A stretch of DNA of 23,926 nt, from positions 1 to 23,926 of the IMG/VR virus record IMGVR_UViG_3300006332_000143; one strand, given 5' to 3'. This document shows, in pieces, positions 7,507-13,800 of the stretch (positions are counted from its first letter, which is position 1; the number at the start of each line of letters is the position of its first letter). The notes below the pieces were generated by a model, which was given only the letters and a program-made list of their open reading frames with translations, did not search any database and was not told where the DNA came from. Both the position numbers and the translations under genes were made by a program. This DNA comes from a virus.

Positions 7507-8043
7507 ATGGGCTGGGATGGAAAGACGGCCCACCCCTTTGGCGAGGCAAAGCCGTCAGAGGGGCCAAAATTTTATGGTGAACTTATGGGATCTCTACAAC
7601 CTCCTAGCCGTTTGAGTTGCTGGAATTATTTAATTGAGTCAGTTGATCGAGTAGTTGATGGAGATACTATTGACATCACAATCAATCTTGGATTTTCGCT
7701 TTGGACGAGGCAACGAGTCAGAATTGCTGGGGTGGACACGCCGGAAAAAAGGACAAGAGATCCAAAAGAAAAAGAACTTGGCATCGATGCGACCAATTGG
7801 CTAAAAAGAAAACTGGATGAAGCCAAGGCAGAAAAAAAACCTCTTTATGTGAGAACCGAATTGGGTAGAGGATCGACAGGAAAATATGGAAGGCTTATTG
7901 GTTGGCTTTATGTAAATGATTCACCGATTTCTATTAATGAGGAAATGATTGCTGAGGGTTACGCTTGGGAATATGACGGCGGAACTAAGAACAAGAATTT
8001 TGAAGAATTAAAATTTATAAGACGTCAAAAAGGAACTTTATAA
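7507..8043 (+). CDS. Thermonuclease-family (SNase-like) nuclease
   Basis: This protein of up to 178 residues belongs to the staphylococcal nuclease family, calcium-dependent enzymes that cut DNA and RNA. The active-site pattern is intact: DGDT at 51-54, R72 eight residues before E80 in RIAGVDTPE, and R129 in KYGRL. The conserved GYAW motif follows at 151-154. There is no signal peptide, so it probably works inside the infected cell, perhaps degrading host nucleic acid. The first 26 residues precede the fold and their DNA is rich in short inverted repeats; the ATG at 7585 is an alternative start. The next gene begins directly at the stop codon, so the two are coupled. Confidence 0.85.
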   Translation: MGWDGKTAHPFGEAKPSEGPKFYGELMGSLQPPSRLSCWNYLIESVDRVVDGDTIDITINLGFSLWTRQRVRIAGVDTPEKRTRDPKEKELGIDATNWLKRKLDEAKAEKKPLYVRTELGRGSTGKYGRLIGWLYVNDSPISINEEMIAEGYAWEYDGGTKNKNFEELKFIRRQKGTL

Positions 8044-8859
8044 ATGGCCGAGGAACCGATAATCAAAGAGCCAATAATATTCCAGCCAAGTATTGTCGAG
8101 CCAAGAATTTCTGATCCTGTAATTTTAGAACCTCCAATAATCCTTCCAGATCCAATTTCAAGAGATCTTCCTTTTGGTCTTGATCCATTGGTGATTGAAA
8201 TGCCCGGATGTGTTGAAGCTCGGGACTCATCCACAGGTCGGGGCTCGGATCATTTCTCGACAGACGAATCCTCAAATTTAGTTTTGTGTGATTATTCAAT
8301 GCCAATATTTTCTCCGCTAGATGCGAGAGCGGCGGAAAAAGTTCAAGTTGTTGGAGAGGTCCAGAGGCCGAAACTTACCGAGAACGAGGGAACAAAAAAA
8401 AATCAAAATGTTACACCTCCACCAACAACAGCAATCCGACAAGACAATCCACCGCCTCCGCAAAATTGTCCTCCAATTTCAGCTCCGCCAATTGGGAGCA
8501 TCGGAAAATATGGAAGGGGCAAAATAATTAATTATCGTTTAGATCTTTTCACTGGAGAATGTGTCACCGAATATGAGCCAATAAAAATTATTGAAACTAT
8601 TGATCACTACACGCCGCCGCCAGCCCTTGTCTGTGGCGTCATGGTCACAGCTCTCTTTGGAGCCTCATCAGCTCTCTTGGCCGCTCCATTAACTGAGCTT
8701 ATAAAAAAAAGGACCAAACCCCTACAGAAAAAAATTATCAAATTTGTTAAAAAGAAATTAGGCAAAAAAGATAAGCCACTTTCAAGAGGTGAAAAGATAA
8801 GAGCTCAAAGGGAAAAAAATAAAGTTAATCTTCTTTGGCGTTCACTTCTGAAGAAATAG
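8044..8859 (+). CDS. Proline-rich protein with C-terminal membrane segment and basic tail
   Basis: This 271-residue protein has three parts. Residues 1-40 repeat short units of the type EP-I-I or DP-V-I (EEPIIKEPIIFQPSIVEP). The middle is hydrophilic and proline-rich, with PPPP runs and several cysteines. Near residues 193-218 there is a probable membrane segment (VCGVMVTALFGASSALLAAP). It ends in a very basic tail (KKIIKFVKKKLGKKDKPLSR). Similar basic-tailed proteins occur in marine cyanophages as far as I recall, where they are of unknown function. Its 3' end overlaps the convergent gene at 8825 by 35 bases. It could be a virion or membrane-associated protein. Confidence 0.6.
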   Translation: MAEEPIIKEPIIFQPSIVEPRISDPVILEPPIILPDPISRDLPFGLDPLVIEMPGCVEARDSSTGRGSDHFSTDESSNLVLCDYSMPIFSPLDARAAEKVQVVGEVQRPKLTENEGTKKNQNVTPPPTTAIRQDNPPPPQNCPPISAPPIGSIGKYGRGKIINYRLDLFTGECVTEYEPIKIIETIDHYTPPPALVCGVMVTALFGASSALLAAPLTELIKKRTKPLQKKIIKFVKKKLGKKDKPLSRGEKIRAQREKNKVNLLWRSLLKK

Positions 8860-9541
8860 TGTGAACATGATTTGGCAAAGTATTAGTGACCATAGTGTTC
8901 ACAATTTCAACATCTTGACAAAGTAATTCATATTTACTTCCGGGCTTAAATCTTATATTGGCTTTAAATAATTCCCCGCATTTCTGAAGTCTTCCCATTT
9001 CTAAGGCAAGCCGCTTATCATTCAAATCTAATTCAATTAGTTCAACAATTTTGGCTGCCCCTTCCCTGCACTTTCTAACAGCTCGGCGGTCCAGATTAAT
9101 ATTCCAGCTCAGGCTGATTCCCGGCGAGATTGCCACATTCGATTTTTGATTTAGCTCTACTGTTTTATAACCAAGGATCGCACCGGGATTGTCTGGGGCT
9201 CCGTCTGGACCATCAACTTGGTTCCCATTATCGTCTGTAGTTATTAAACCTGTTAAATCTCTTTCATCATAAATTGGCTCTAATTTCACATCTTTATGAG
9301 GTGTCTGATAACTGAGGTTAGAGGTAACAAATGGCTGGATCACCAAAGTGTCAGACTGACATTGCAATTGTTGGGTACTGTAAAGATTTGTAAACTGTCT
9401 ACTCGGTACGTTTTGTACGGCCATATTCGTCACACTGCCGGATGATGAAGCTGATGGCGAATTTGTCATGGAAACGCCGTTACTTAATGCGGGTGATTGA
9501 ACGGCTAAAGAAAGAAATAATGTCGATAATATTTTTTTCAT
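8825..9541 (-). CDS. Exported cyanophage-type protein, function unknown
   Basis: This 238-residue protein starts with a clear signal peptide (MKKILSTLFLSLAVQSPALS). The next part contains SGSVTNMAVQNVPSRQF, then QCQSDTLVIQPFV. The second half has a predicted helical segment with conserved-looking cysteines (AVRKCREGAAKIVELIELDL, LQKCGELF, LLCQDV). I recognise this order as a family common in T4-like marine cyanophages and some Synechococcus genomes, with no known function; this is from memory. It overlaps the preceding gene by four bases (ATGA), so it is translated from the same message as the two exported proteins upstream. Confidence 0.7.
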   Translation of the reverse strand: MKKILSTLFLSLAVQSPALSNGVSMTNSPSASSSGSVTNMAVQNVPSRQFTNLYSTQQLQCQSDTLVIQPFVTSNLSYQTPHKDVKLEPIYDERDLTGLITTDDNGNQVDGPDGAPDNPGAILGYKTVELNQKSNVAISPGISLSWNINLDRRAVRKCREGAAKIVELIELDLNDKRLALEMGRLQKCGELFKANIRFKPGSKYELLCQDVEIVNTMVTNTLPNHVHTISSEVNAKED

Positions 9542-9978
9542 TGACTAAATATTGAAGTGGATTCAGTCAAACTTTTTGTGGTAGTTTCTCTTTCTATGTG
9601 AACATATTCAGCAAGGCCGGGTCCGATCAAACTTTCTGTGTATTGTGTCGGGGCTCCTATAACATGTTGCCCCATTGTTGGCTTACTATTTAAGTTTATA
9701 TTTGTCCAAGTGCTAGAGATACCGTTGACGGTCTGGGTCTGAGTGTTCGCCGTTGTTGGTGTTAAAGATGACCCATTTAAAACTTTTAAATTGCTGCCGG
9801 ACTGTGAAAAAGTATAGCCGGTATTATAGTGCCAACTTTGTATAATCTCCTTCTGAGTGCTTTCAGTTTCGGTCCTCGAAGAAACACTTCCGGCTCCGAA
9901 ATTTGGGACCACCGGAACGGCCAAAGAGGGCAATGGAAATATTAAAAAAATGCCTGTGGCGATGATTAGGCGATTCAT
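9538..9978 (-). CDS. Exported cyanophage-type protein (VVPNF family)
   Basis: This 146-residue protein has an N-terminal signal peptide ending near SLAVP. The mature start VPVVPNFGAGSVSSRTETES is followed by NTGYTFSQSGSNLKVLNG. The rest is serine- and threonine-rich, beta-like in appearance and without cysteines. From memory, this PVVPNF-TG-S pattern marks a family in marine cyanophages that usually sits beside relatives of the two flanking genes. Function is unknown; a surface or virion-associated role is an inference from the signal peptide. It starts six bases after the stop of the 176-residue gene. Confidence 0.7.
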   Translation of the reverse strand: MNRLIIATGIFLIFPLPSLAVPVVPNFGAGSVSSRTETESTQKEIIQSWHYNTGYTFSQSGSNLKVLNGSSLTPTTANTQTQTVNGISSTWTNINLNSKPTMGQHVIGAPTQYTESLIGPGLAEYVHIERETTTKSLTESTSIFSQ

Positions 9979-9983
9979 TCAAA

Positions 9984-10514
9984 TTATTGGCCGATTTCGA
10001 TAATCGAACTTATGCTCCCCGAAACCGTTGTCCCAGAGCCACCGGGAGTGAGTGAAATTGCACCCGCCTGAGTAAGGGCAACGGCCATCGAATTCTTATG
10101 GCCACCCGCCACGGTCACAGTGTCTCCAAGAGTTAACAAGGTTGCCGTTGCTCCTGTGGTACTTGATACGGCTACCCCTGTTTGAGCTGGCGTTGTATCT
10201 CCTTGAGTAAACGATTCTGTTAAGGAAGCTGAGCCGGTCCCACTGTGCGAAAAAGTATTAGTGCCATAAGTGGCAGCAACTCCGGTCAAAGATCCATCAG
10301 AGCTGGCTGGGGCCGTCAATCCACCAAGGGCTGAAATGGTCAATCCATCCGAACTGAAACTATAGGTAGACCCCACCCGCTTGGCGTGAGTGTAGGCAGC
10401 GTCTAAAGTTCCTGAGACAACTGTTTTGAGTTCATGCTTGTAGCCAGCCGCCGCTGGTAGGCATGACGACCCAGCCAACAGCAAACCAGCAACCGCTAAT
10501 ATTTTAAATTTCAT
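9984..10514 (-). CDS. Exported Ser/Thr/Gly-rich cyanophage-type protein
   Basis: This 176-residue protein has a signal peptide with a lipobox-like LAGSSC, followed by AAAGYKHEL, so it may be cut by signal peptidase I or be lipid-modified at C18. The remainder is poor in charge and rich in Ser, Thr, Gly and Ala, with segments such as RVGSTYSFSSDGL and GGLTAPAS, consistent with a beta-rich extracellular protein. It is the first gene of the three-gene exported set and is related by type to proteins I recall from T4-like cyanophages. The upstream 57-base gap carries an inverted repeat. Confidence 0.68.
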   Translation of the reverse strand: MKFKILAVAGLLLAGSSCLPAAAGYKHELKTVVSGTLDAAYTHAKRVGSTYSFSSDGLTISALGGLTAPASSDGSLTGVAATYGTNTFSHSGTGSASLTESFTQGDTTPAQTGVAVSSTTGATATLLTLGDTVTVAGGHKNSMAVALTQAGAISLTPGGSGTTVSGSISSIIEIGQ

Positions 10515-10541
10515 TAAGTGGATGTTGCTTGCCTTTCTACT

Positions 10542-10557
10542 TTACCAATCTAGGTAA
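10542..10557. promoter_or_regulatory. Inverted repeat upstream of the exported-protein genes
   Basis: TTACC (10542-10546) and GGTAA (10553-10557) form a perfect inverted repeat with a six-base spacer, the same geometry as the TTGAC/GTCAA repeat at 4687. It lies in the 57-base gap ahead of the signal-peptide genes. No clear promoter could be assigned around it. It may be an operator, or chance. Confidence 0.3.
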
Positions 10558-10571
10558 TTTTTGCTATGTGC

Positions 10572-10784
10572 TCAGAGGTACGCTTTGCTTATCTGGGCCA
10601 AAAGGCCGAGGATCGCCAAGATCGCCGCCGAGATTGCCCCTGCTTGAAAGACTCTTTTTTCTAGTTGTCTTACTCGTTCTTCGAGGTCGTCGTTTCGTTC
10701 TTTAAGCCTAGAAACTCGCATATCTAAAACGACTATTCTTGTTTCCTGAGTTGCATCAAGGCTGAGGCTGCTGTCCGTCATCAT
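10572..10784 (-). CDS. Coiled-coil protein with C-terminal membrane segment (XhlA-like layout)
   Basis: This 70-residue protein has a long heptad-patterned helix (VVLDMRVSRLKERNDDLEER, then VRQLEKRV) and one C-terminal membrane helix (AGAISAAILAILGLLAQI). The arrangement matches XhlA/haemolysin-type phage accessory proteins that accompany holins. That function is inferred from layout, not from a conserved motif. Two ATG codons stand in a row at the start (10784 and 10781). The gene overlaps the end of the upstream 169-residue gene by 29 bases. Confidence 0.6.
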   Translation of the reverse strand: MMTDSSLSLDATQETRIVVLDMRVSRLKERNDDLEERVRQLEKRVFQAGAISAAILAILGLLAQISKAYL

Positions 10785-11265
10785 TTAATTTTTTTGGTGG
10801 CTCTTCTGTTTTATCGGTGTCTAAAAGAATTACACCGTCAGGCGTTACAAATTGAATTGGAACTTTGAACTTTACAACGTGACCATCTGCGGTTCCTCCA
10901 TTGCCTCCATTGCCTCCATTGCCTTCAACTTTTTCTTTATTTTGTTGCTCTACTTTGTAGGTTCCATCGTCTCTTTTTTTTGCTGATTTCTCTAATCCAA
11001 AACTACTTAATGCGGACGCCAAAAGACTGGCTGGAAAAGTGATGTCCTGTTTTTCTCCTGACGAGATCCCCGGAATTTTTGGGAGGTAGTTTAATGTAAC
11101 CAGACTTCCGCTCCAGACCACTATGAGCAGCCGGACAAAAATTGATATGAAGTTACTTAGCATATCAAATTCATCCTCGTCTACATGCACTTTCTCTTTC
11201 ATCTTTTGAAATAAATTCTTCTTTTTTTCTTCTGTTTCTTTTGGTGTTTCGTTGGTGGGTTCCAT
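10756..11265 (-). CDS. Cyanophage-type membrane protein, possibly holin-like
   Basis: This 169-residue protein begins with a charged region (KKKNLFQKMKEKVHVDEDEF), followed by a hydrophobic segment at about residues 38-62 containing VWSGSLVTLNYLP. A second weakly hydrophobic stretch includes TFPASLLASALSSFGLEK. The tail is hydrophilic, with a short GGNGGNGG repeat and a Pro- and Gln-rich end. The VWSG and TF-AS-ASFG pattern is one I recall from conserved small membrane proteins of marine cyanophages and cyanobacteria, sometimes suspected as holins. It is the first gene of its operon and starts 14 bases from the divergent gene at 11280. Confidence 0.6.
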   Translation of the reverse strand: MEPTNETPKETEEKKKNLFQKMKEKVHVDEDEFDMLSNFISIFVRLLIVVWSGSLVTLNYLPKIPGISSGEKQDITFPASLLASALSSFGLEKSAKKRDDGTYKVEQQNKEKVEGNGGNGGNGGTADGHVVKFKVPIQFVTPDGVILLDTDKTEEPPKKLNDDGQQPQP

Positions 11266-11279
11266 TTTAAAATTTGGTA

Positions 11280-11645
11280 ATGATTAATAAAAATCTACTC
11301 CAAACCGAGATGGTATGGAAAATAGACCGCTTAAAGCTCAATGCTCTTATTGAGATTCATTTCGGCGAGCAAGTCAGCCCCACAGAGGTCAACTCTGTCA
11401 TGAACGAGATCGAGAGCAATGCAAGCTGGGTAGGAAAGTTGGACCCTGTTCGCCAGACAGTATTGATTGACTTGGCGATTCATCAAGGGTTTGATTTGTT
11501 TCTCAACATCGAAATTGTTGAGGCGTTCAGGAATCATAAATTTGAAGATCTAGCTGCTTTTATTTTAATGGAGTCATCAAGTGATAGAGCATACAGGTTG
11601 GCAGAGATGGCCTTAACAGGTGCTTATTGTTTAGAAATTCGATAG
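11280..11645 (+). CDS. Lysozyme-like (GH24 C-terminal half) protein lacking the catalytic part
   Basis: This 121-residue protein aligns by eye with the helical C-terminal lobe of T4-type phage lysozymes: KLDPVRQTVLIDLAIHQGFD corresponds to the usual VR-VLINMAF-G helix, with DLAAFILMESS and AYRLAEMALTG following. The N-terminal hairpin that carries the catalytic glutamate is absent, and the DNA upstream is the divergent gene, so it was not simply missed. It could be a decayed endolysin or a protein reusing the fold as a binding or inhibitor domain. The ATG at 11280 is preferred over the TTG two codons earlier. Confidence 0.5.
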   Translation: MINKNLLQTEMVWKIDRLKLNALIEIHFGEQVSPTEVNSVMNEIESNASWVGKLDPVRQTVLIDLAIHQGFDLFLNIEIVEAFRNHKFEDLAAFILMESSSDRAYRLAEMALTGAYCLEIR

Positions 11646-11671
11646 TCTGTAAAAGTAGCCAACAATTTCTC

Positions 11672-11920
11672 ATGGAGAATCTATGGCTTAATTTGGACAT
11701 TCCGCCTGAGAGCCAATTCCGTCTGGAGCTAATGCAAAGGACAATCAGAGGACCTTTCACACCCGCCGAACTAACTGAACAGTTTGACGAGTGCTTGGCT
11801 CATCTTGTCCACAAGGAATGGTATTTAAAGCAGTGCATAAAATATATTGCTGAACTTGAGGGACAACAGCGGGCGGGCTATCCATTCGACGGCCTCTCTG
11901 ATGCCCCTATAAAGCGTTAG
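11672..11920 (+). CDS. Small helical protein, possible NblA-like phycobilisome degradation adaptor
   Basis: This 82-residue protein has two predicted helices. The first part, LDIPPESQFRLELMQRTIRG, resembles the LSLEQ-F-LR opening of NblA; the second, FTPAELTEQFDECLAHLVHK, followed by EWYLKQCIKYI, resembles the NblA pattern of a helix ending in a short basic, aromatic C-terminus. NblA marks phycobilisomes for Clp degradation, and phage-encoded NblA is known from cyanophages. The match is by pattern only, several NblA consensus positions differ, and there is an extra C-terminal tail of about 20 residues. The ATG at 11672 is the first in frame that fits. Confidence 0.4.
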   Translation: MENLWLNLDIPPESQFRLELMQRTIRGPFTPAELTEQFDECLAHLVHKEWYLKQCIKYIAELEGQQRAGYPFDGLSDAPIKR

Positions 11921-12435
11921 TCAACGTAATGGATATATCCAAGGACAATTAATTTTTCACCGCCTCCTGATTCCTCCGCTCGCATCCATGGCCAGCTAGA
12001 AGGGTAAACAACACACCCAGACTCTTGAGGTTCAATTTTTTGCTGGAATTTTACAAATACAGTTTCCCCTCTTGTCTCAGGTTTATTGATATAAAACACA
12101 AAAGACAAGATCCTCCGAGATGTTCCGAGATCTTTTACATCCACATCAGGGAGTGTGAAATTCTCCCCTGTATATTTCCGCATTTTTAATTCTTCTATTC
12201 CGTGAGCCTCGGGAAACATTTCCTTATAAAGTTGATTATTTTCCACATAGCGAACAAACAATTGCTGCTGTAAGGCTGCTAATTGCTCCGCTATGCGTGG
12301 GTGTAACGTGGTCACGTTCCATTCGTCGAAAGATTCATTTGATGAATCAGGCGGCGTTGTAGCTAATTTTTTGAGGCTTGAAATTTGTTCTTCATTTAGA
12401 ACTTTTTCAAATGGAGTAATTAAAAAATTTTGCAT
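11917..12435 (-). CDS. 2OG-Fe(II) oxygenase-fold protein with apparently lost iron ligands
   Basis: This 172-residue protein follows the prolyl-hydroxylase-like double-stranded beta-helix pattern: MRKYTGENF, then RRILSFVFYINKPETRGETV, VYPSSWPWM and GGGEKLIVLGYI. In active members, the first ligand motif is H-x-D and a distal H follows the FPS-type strand. Here the H-x-D position reads D-V-D (LPDVDVKD) and the distal position reads M (WPWMRA), so both histidines seem to be replaced. The final 2OG-binding basic residue (K in GEKL) is kept. It may be a non-catalytic relative. The start is the ATG at 12435, two bases after the preceding stop. Confidence 0.65.
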   Translation of the reverse strand: MQNFLITPFEKVLNEEQISSLKKLATTPPDSSNESFDEWNVTTLHPRIAEQLAALQQQLFVRYVENNQLYKEMFPEAHGIEELKMRKYTGENFTLPDVDVKDLGTSRRILSFVFYINKPETRGETVFVKFQQKIEPQESGCVVYPSSWPWMRAEESGGGEKLIVLGYIHYVD

Positions 12436-12437
12436 GA

Positions 12438-12857
12438 TTAAGAACAAAGAATCCAGTTGTCATTTTTCCAAAGATGAGGGCGGAAGCGTTCGAGCCGATC
12501 ATCAGGGGACCATGGCCGACCTCTAGGAATTGGCATCCCTAGCCAACCAATAGCGGTTCTGTTGGGAGCCTCTCTTGGCGTCTCAGCGGATAGTTGAGTC
12601 ATGTCTTTCCTTTCATCCAGACCGACTAAAACAAGCCCGCCGTGAGGTGCGTTCTCTATCTGTGAAGGTGAAAAGAATCTGTCCTGATTTCCAGCTAAAG
12701 AAATAAATTCAGCGGCGTCATCTGGAAGTATGCAAAAGCTCCCAGTAATAGGAAGACGCACCGAGACGGTAATTCCTTTTAAAGATTGAGGCTTTGCAAA
12801 TTCTCTGAGGATTAACCGCACTCGGTCCCTTGTTTGGCGTTTAGAAAAAAATTCCAT
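12438..12857 (-). CDS. Hypothetical protein upstream of the oxygenase-fold gene
   Basis: This 139-residue protein is not recognised. It has no signal peptide or membrane segment. The N-terminus is basic (SKRQTRDRVRLILREF), the middle contains SVRLPITGSFCILPDDAAEF, and the C-terminus is rich in proline, arginine and tryptophan (WLGMPIPRGRPWSPDDRLER, ending HLWKNDNWILCS). It begins three bases after a small exported peptide gene and ends two bases before the oxygenase-fold gene, so the three form one operon from the operator-promoter at 13016. A link in function with the oxygenase-like protein is plausible but not shown. Confidence 0.55.
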   Translation of the reverse strand: MEFFSKRQTRDRVRLILREFAKPQSLKGITVSVRLPITGSFCILPDDAAEFISLAGNQDRFFSPSQIENAPHGGLVLVGLDERKDMTQLSAETPREAPNRTAIGWLGMPIPRGRPWSPDDRLERFRPHLWKNDNWILCS

Positions 12858-12860
12858 GAA

Positions 12861-12986
12861 TCAAAATTTTTGGCATTGGATAGGAGAATGAGAGCAACTC
12901 TCAACAGCGTTCATTTCATCAGGTCCATTAAGGAGGGCCGCTCCGCCGATTGTGAGGACTGCGATAATGAGAGGAAAAAGTTTCAT
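12861..12986 (-). CDS. Small 41-residue peptide with signal-type N-terminus
   Basis: The reading frame from the ATG at 12986 encodes MKLFPLIIAVLTIGGAALL followed by a short polar part with two cysteines (ESCSHSPIQC) and the end QKF. The N-terminus is a good signal peptide or membrane anchor. The two cysteines could form a disulphide outside the cytoplasm. It lies about 24 bases downstream of the predicted transcription start of the operator-promoter at 13016-13052 and three bases before the 139-residue gene. Its leader contains ACCCACCAAG. The support is position and signal peptide; no family is recognised. Confidence 0.55.
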   Translation of the reverse strand: MKLFPLIIAVLTIGGAALLNGPDEMNAVESCSHSPIQCQKF

Positions 12987-13015
12987 TTGCTTTTAGGCTT
13001 GGTGGGTATGTATTA

Positions 13016-13052
13016 AATATATATACGGAAAGCTTAGAAGTCAAGGCATTCC
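13016..13052 (-). promoter_or_regulatory. Copy 1 of the palindromic operator-promoter element
   Basis: Read on the minus strand, the 26-bp palindrome (13052-13027) has arms GGAATGCC and AGCTTTCC. It contains the -35 box TTGACT, and 17 bases on is the -10 box TATATT (13021-13016). It drives the operon of the 41-residue peptide, the 139-residue protein and the oxygenase-fold protein. The divergent gene at 13076 lies on its other side, so regulator binding could affect both directions. Confidence 0.75.
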
Positions 13053-13075
13053 AAAATTATTCACATTAGGCAACC

Positions 13076-13400
13076 ATGGAAAATTCCTACGAATTCGGTA
13101 CAAAGGGATGGCTCAGGGAAAATGAACGCCGCCAAAAGCTTATGGACATTTGGTATATCGAATGCGGGCGGCACTTAAAAGACTCTGAGGGAAATCCCAC
13201 CCACCCTCAACATGCGACGTTTACAGGATTGGCAAAAGAAGCGAATTGCAAACTCTCTCAGAATCTCCATGGAGGAACTAGAGAGACGGATTGTTCTACA
13301 GGAAATAATTAACACAGTTGGATATGACCCCGAGACTGTGAAAGAGGCTCAGAGGCAATGGATACGGCTTCAAATGCGTTCAAACAATCGCTCCATATAA
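13076..13400 (+). CDS. Small unknown protein interrupted by a +1 frameshift
   Basis: The frame starting at 13076 encodes MENSYEFGTKGWLRENERRQ and, further on, HPQHATFTGLAKE, then reads through 20 unconvincing residues to a stop at 13312. The +1 frame from about 13240 continues with a helical segment (RIANSLRISMEELERRIVLQ, EIINTVGYDPETVKEAQRQW) to the stop at 13400. Removing one A from the run in GGCAAAAGAAG (13230-13240) joins the two into a protein of about 107 residues with a coherent HP-x4-FTGL helical character. This may be an indel in the sequence, a real inactivating mutation or a programmed shift. Function is unknown. The end overlaps the convergent gene at 13370. Confidence 0.5.
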
Positions 13401-13555
13401 ACAGGGTTGGCCCAGAATTCGGCCTCCCCTGAACCGCCCCTGATTCTTACCATTCGATAAAGAATCCAGCCTGTCGTGTCTGATTGTTCAACACATCGCC
13501 AAGTCGTCTTGTCGGTCTTGTGGGTGAATGTTTGGCCGATGTATTCAGAAAACAT
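13370..13555 (-). CDS. Small beta-rich protein, function unknown
   Basis: This 61-residue protein has alternating polar and hydrophobic strands (TWRCVEQSDTTGWILYRMVR, then EAEFWANPVYM) and resembles the many short phage proteins with a single small beta barrel. The ATG at 13555 is chosen over 13582 because GGGAGGA lies eight to nine bases upstream of it, the best Shine-Dalgarno sequence in this area. It overlaps the end of the 67-residue gene by 11 bases, implying coupling. Confidence 0.6.
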   Translation of the reverse strand: MFSEYIGQTFTHKTDKTTWRCVEQSDTTGWILYRMVRIRGGSGEAEFWANPVYMERLFERI

Positions 13556-13748
13556 TGGCTTGTCCTCCCAAAAAAGAGTCATTATTAATTCGCTCCAAAG
13601 TGATTGATATTTCTTTTTTTAAATAAGGGATTCTTTCATTTTCTTTTTCTGGGAGCATTATAAAAATATCTCTTTTTGCAATTTGGCAAAGATAGTTAAG
13701 GATGAATTCCAGATGCTCTTGTGTGGTTGCCTGAGGGTTGATATACAT
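13545..13748 (-). CDS. Small helical protein, function unknown
   Basis: This 67-residue protein appears helical (EHLEFILNYLCQIAKRDIFI, LKKEISITLERIN) with no signal peptide. It is not recognised. It lies directly downstream of the terminator of the next gene, and its leader contains ACCCACC twice before the ATG. There is no own operator-promoter, so expression needs read-through of that terminator or an unseen promoter. It is coupled to the 61-residue gene downstream. Confidence 0.5.
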   Translation of the reverse strand: MYINPQATTQEHLEFILNYLCQIAKRDIFIMLPEKENERIPYLKKEISITLERINNDSFLGGQANVF

Positions 13749-13770
13749 TTTTTTGGTGGGTTAGGTGGGT

Positions 13771-13800
13771 AAAGAAAAAACCGCTGTTTAAGCAGCGGTT
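13771..13800 (-). terminator. Intrinsic terminator of the 61-residue gene at 13788
   Basis: On the minus strand, AACCGCTG (13800-13793) and CAGCGGTT (13786-13779) form an eight-base-pair stem with a six-base loop, followed by TTTTTC and TTT. The stop codon of the gene lies in the loop. Confidence 0.85.
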
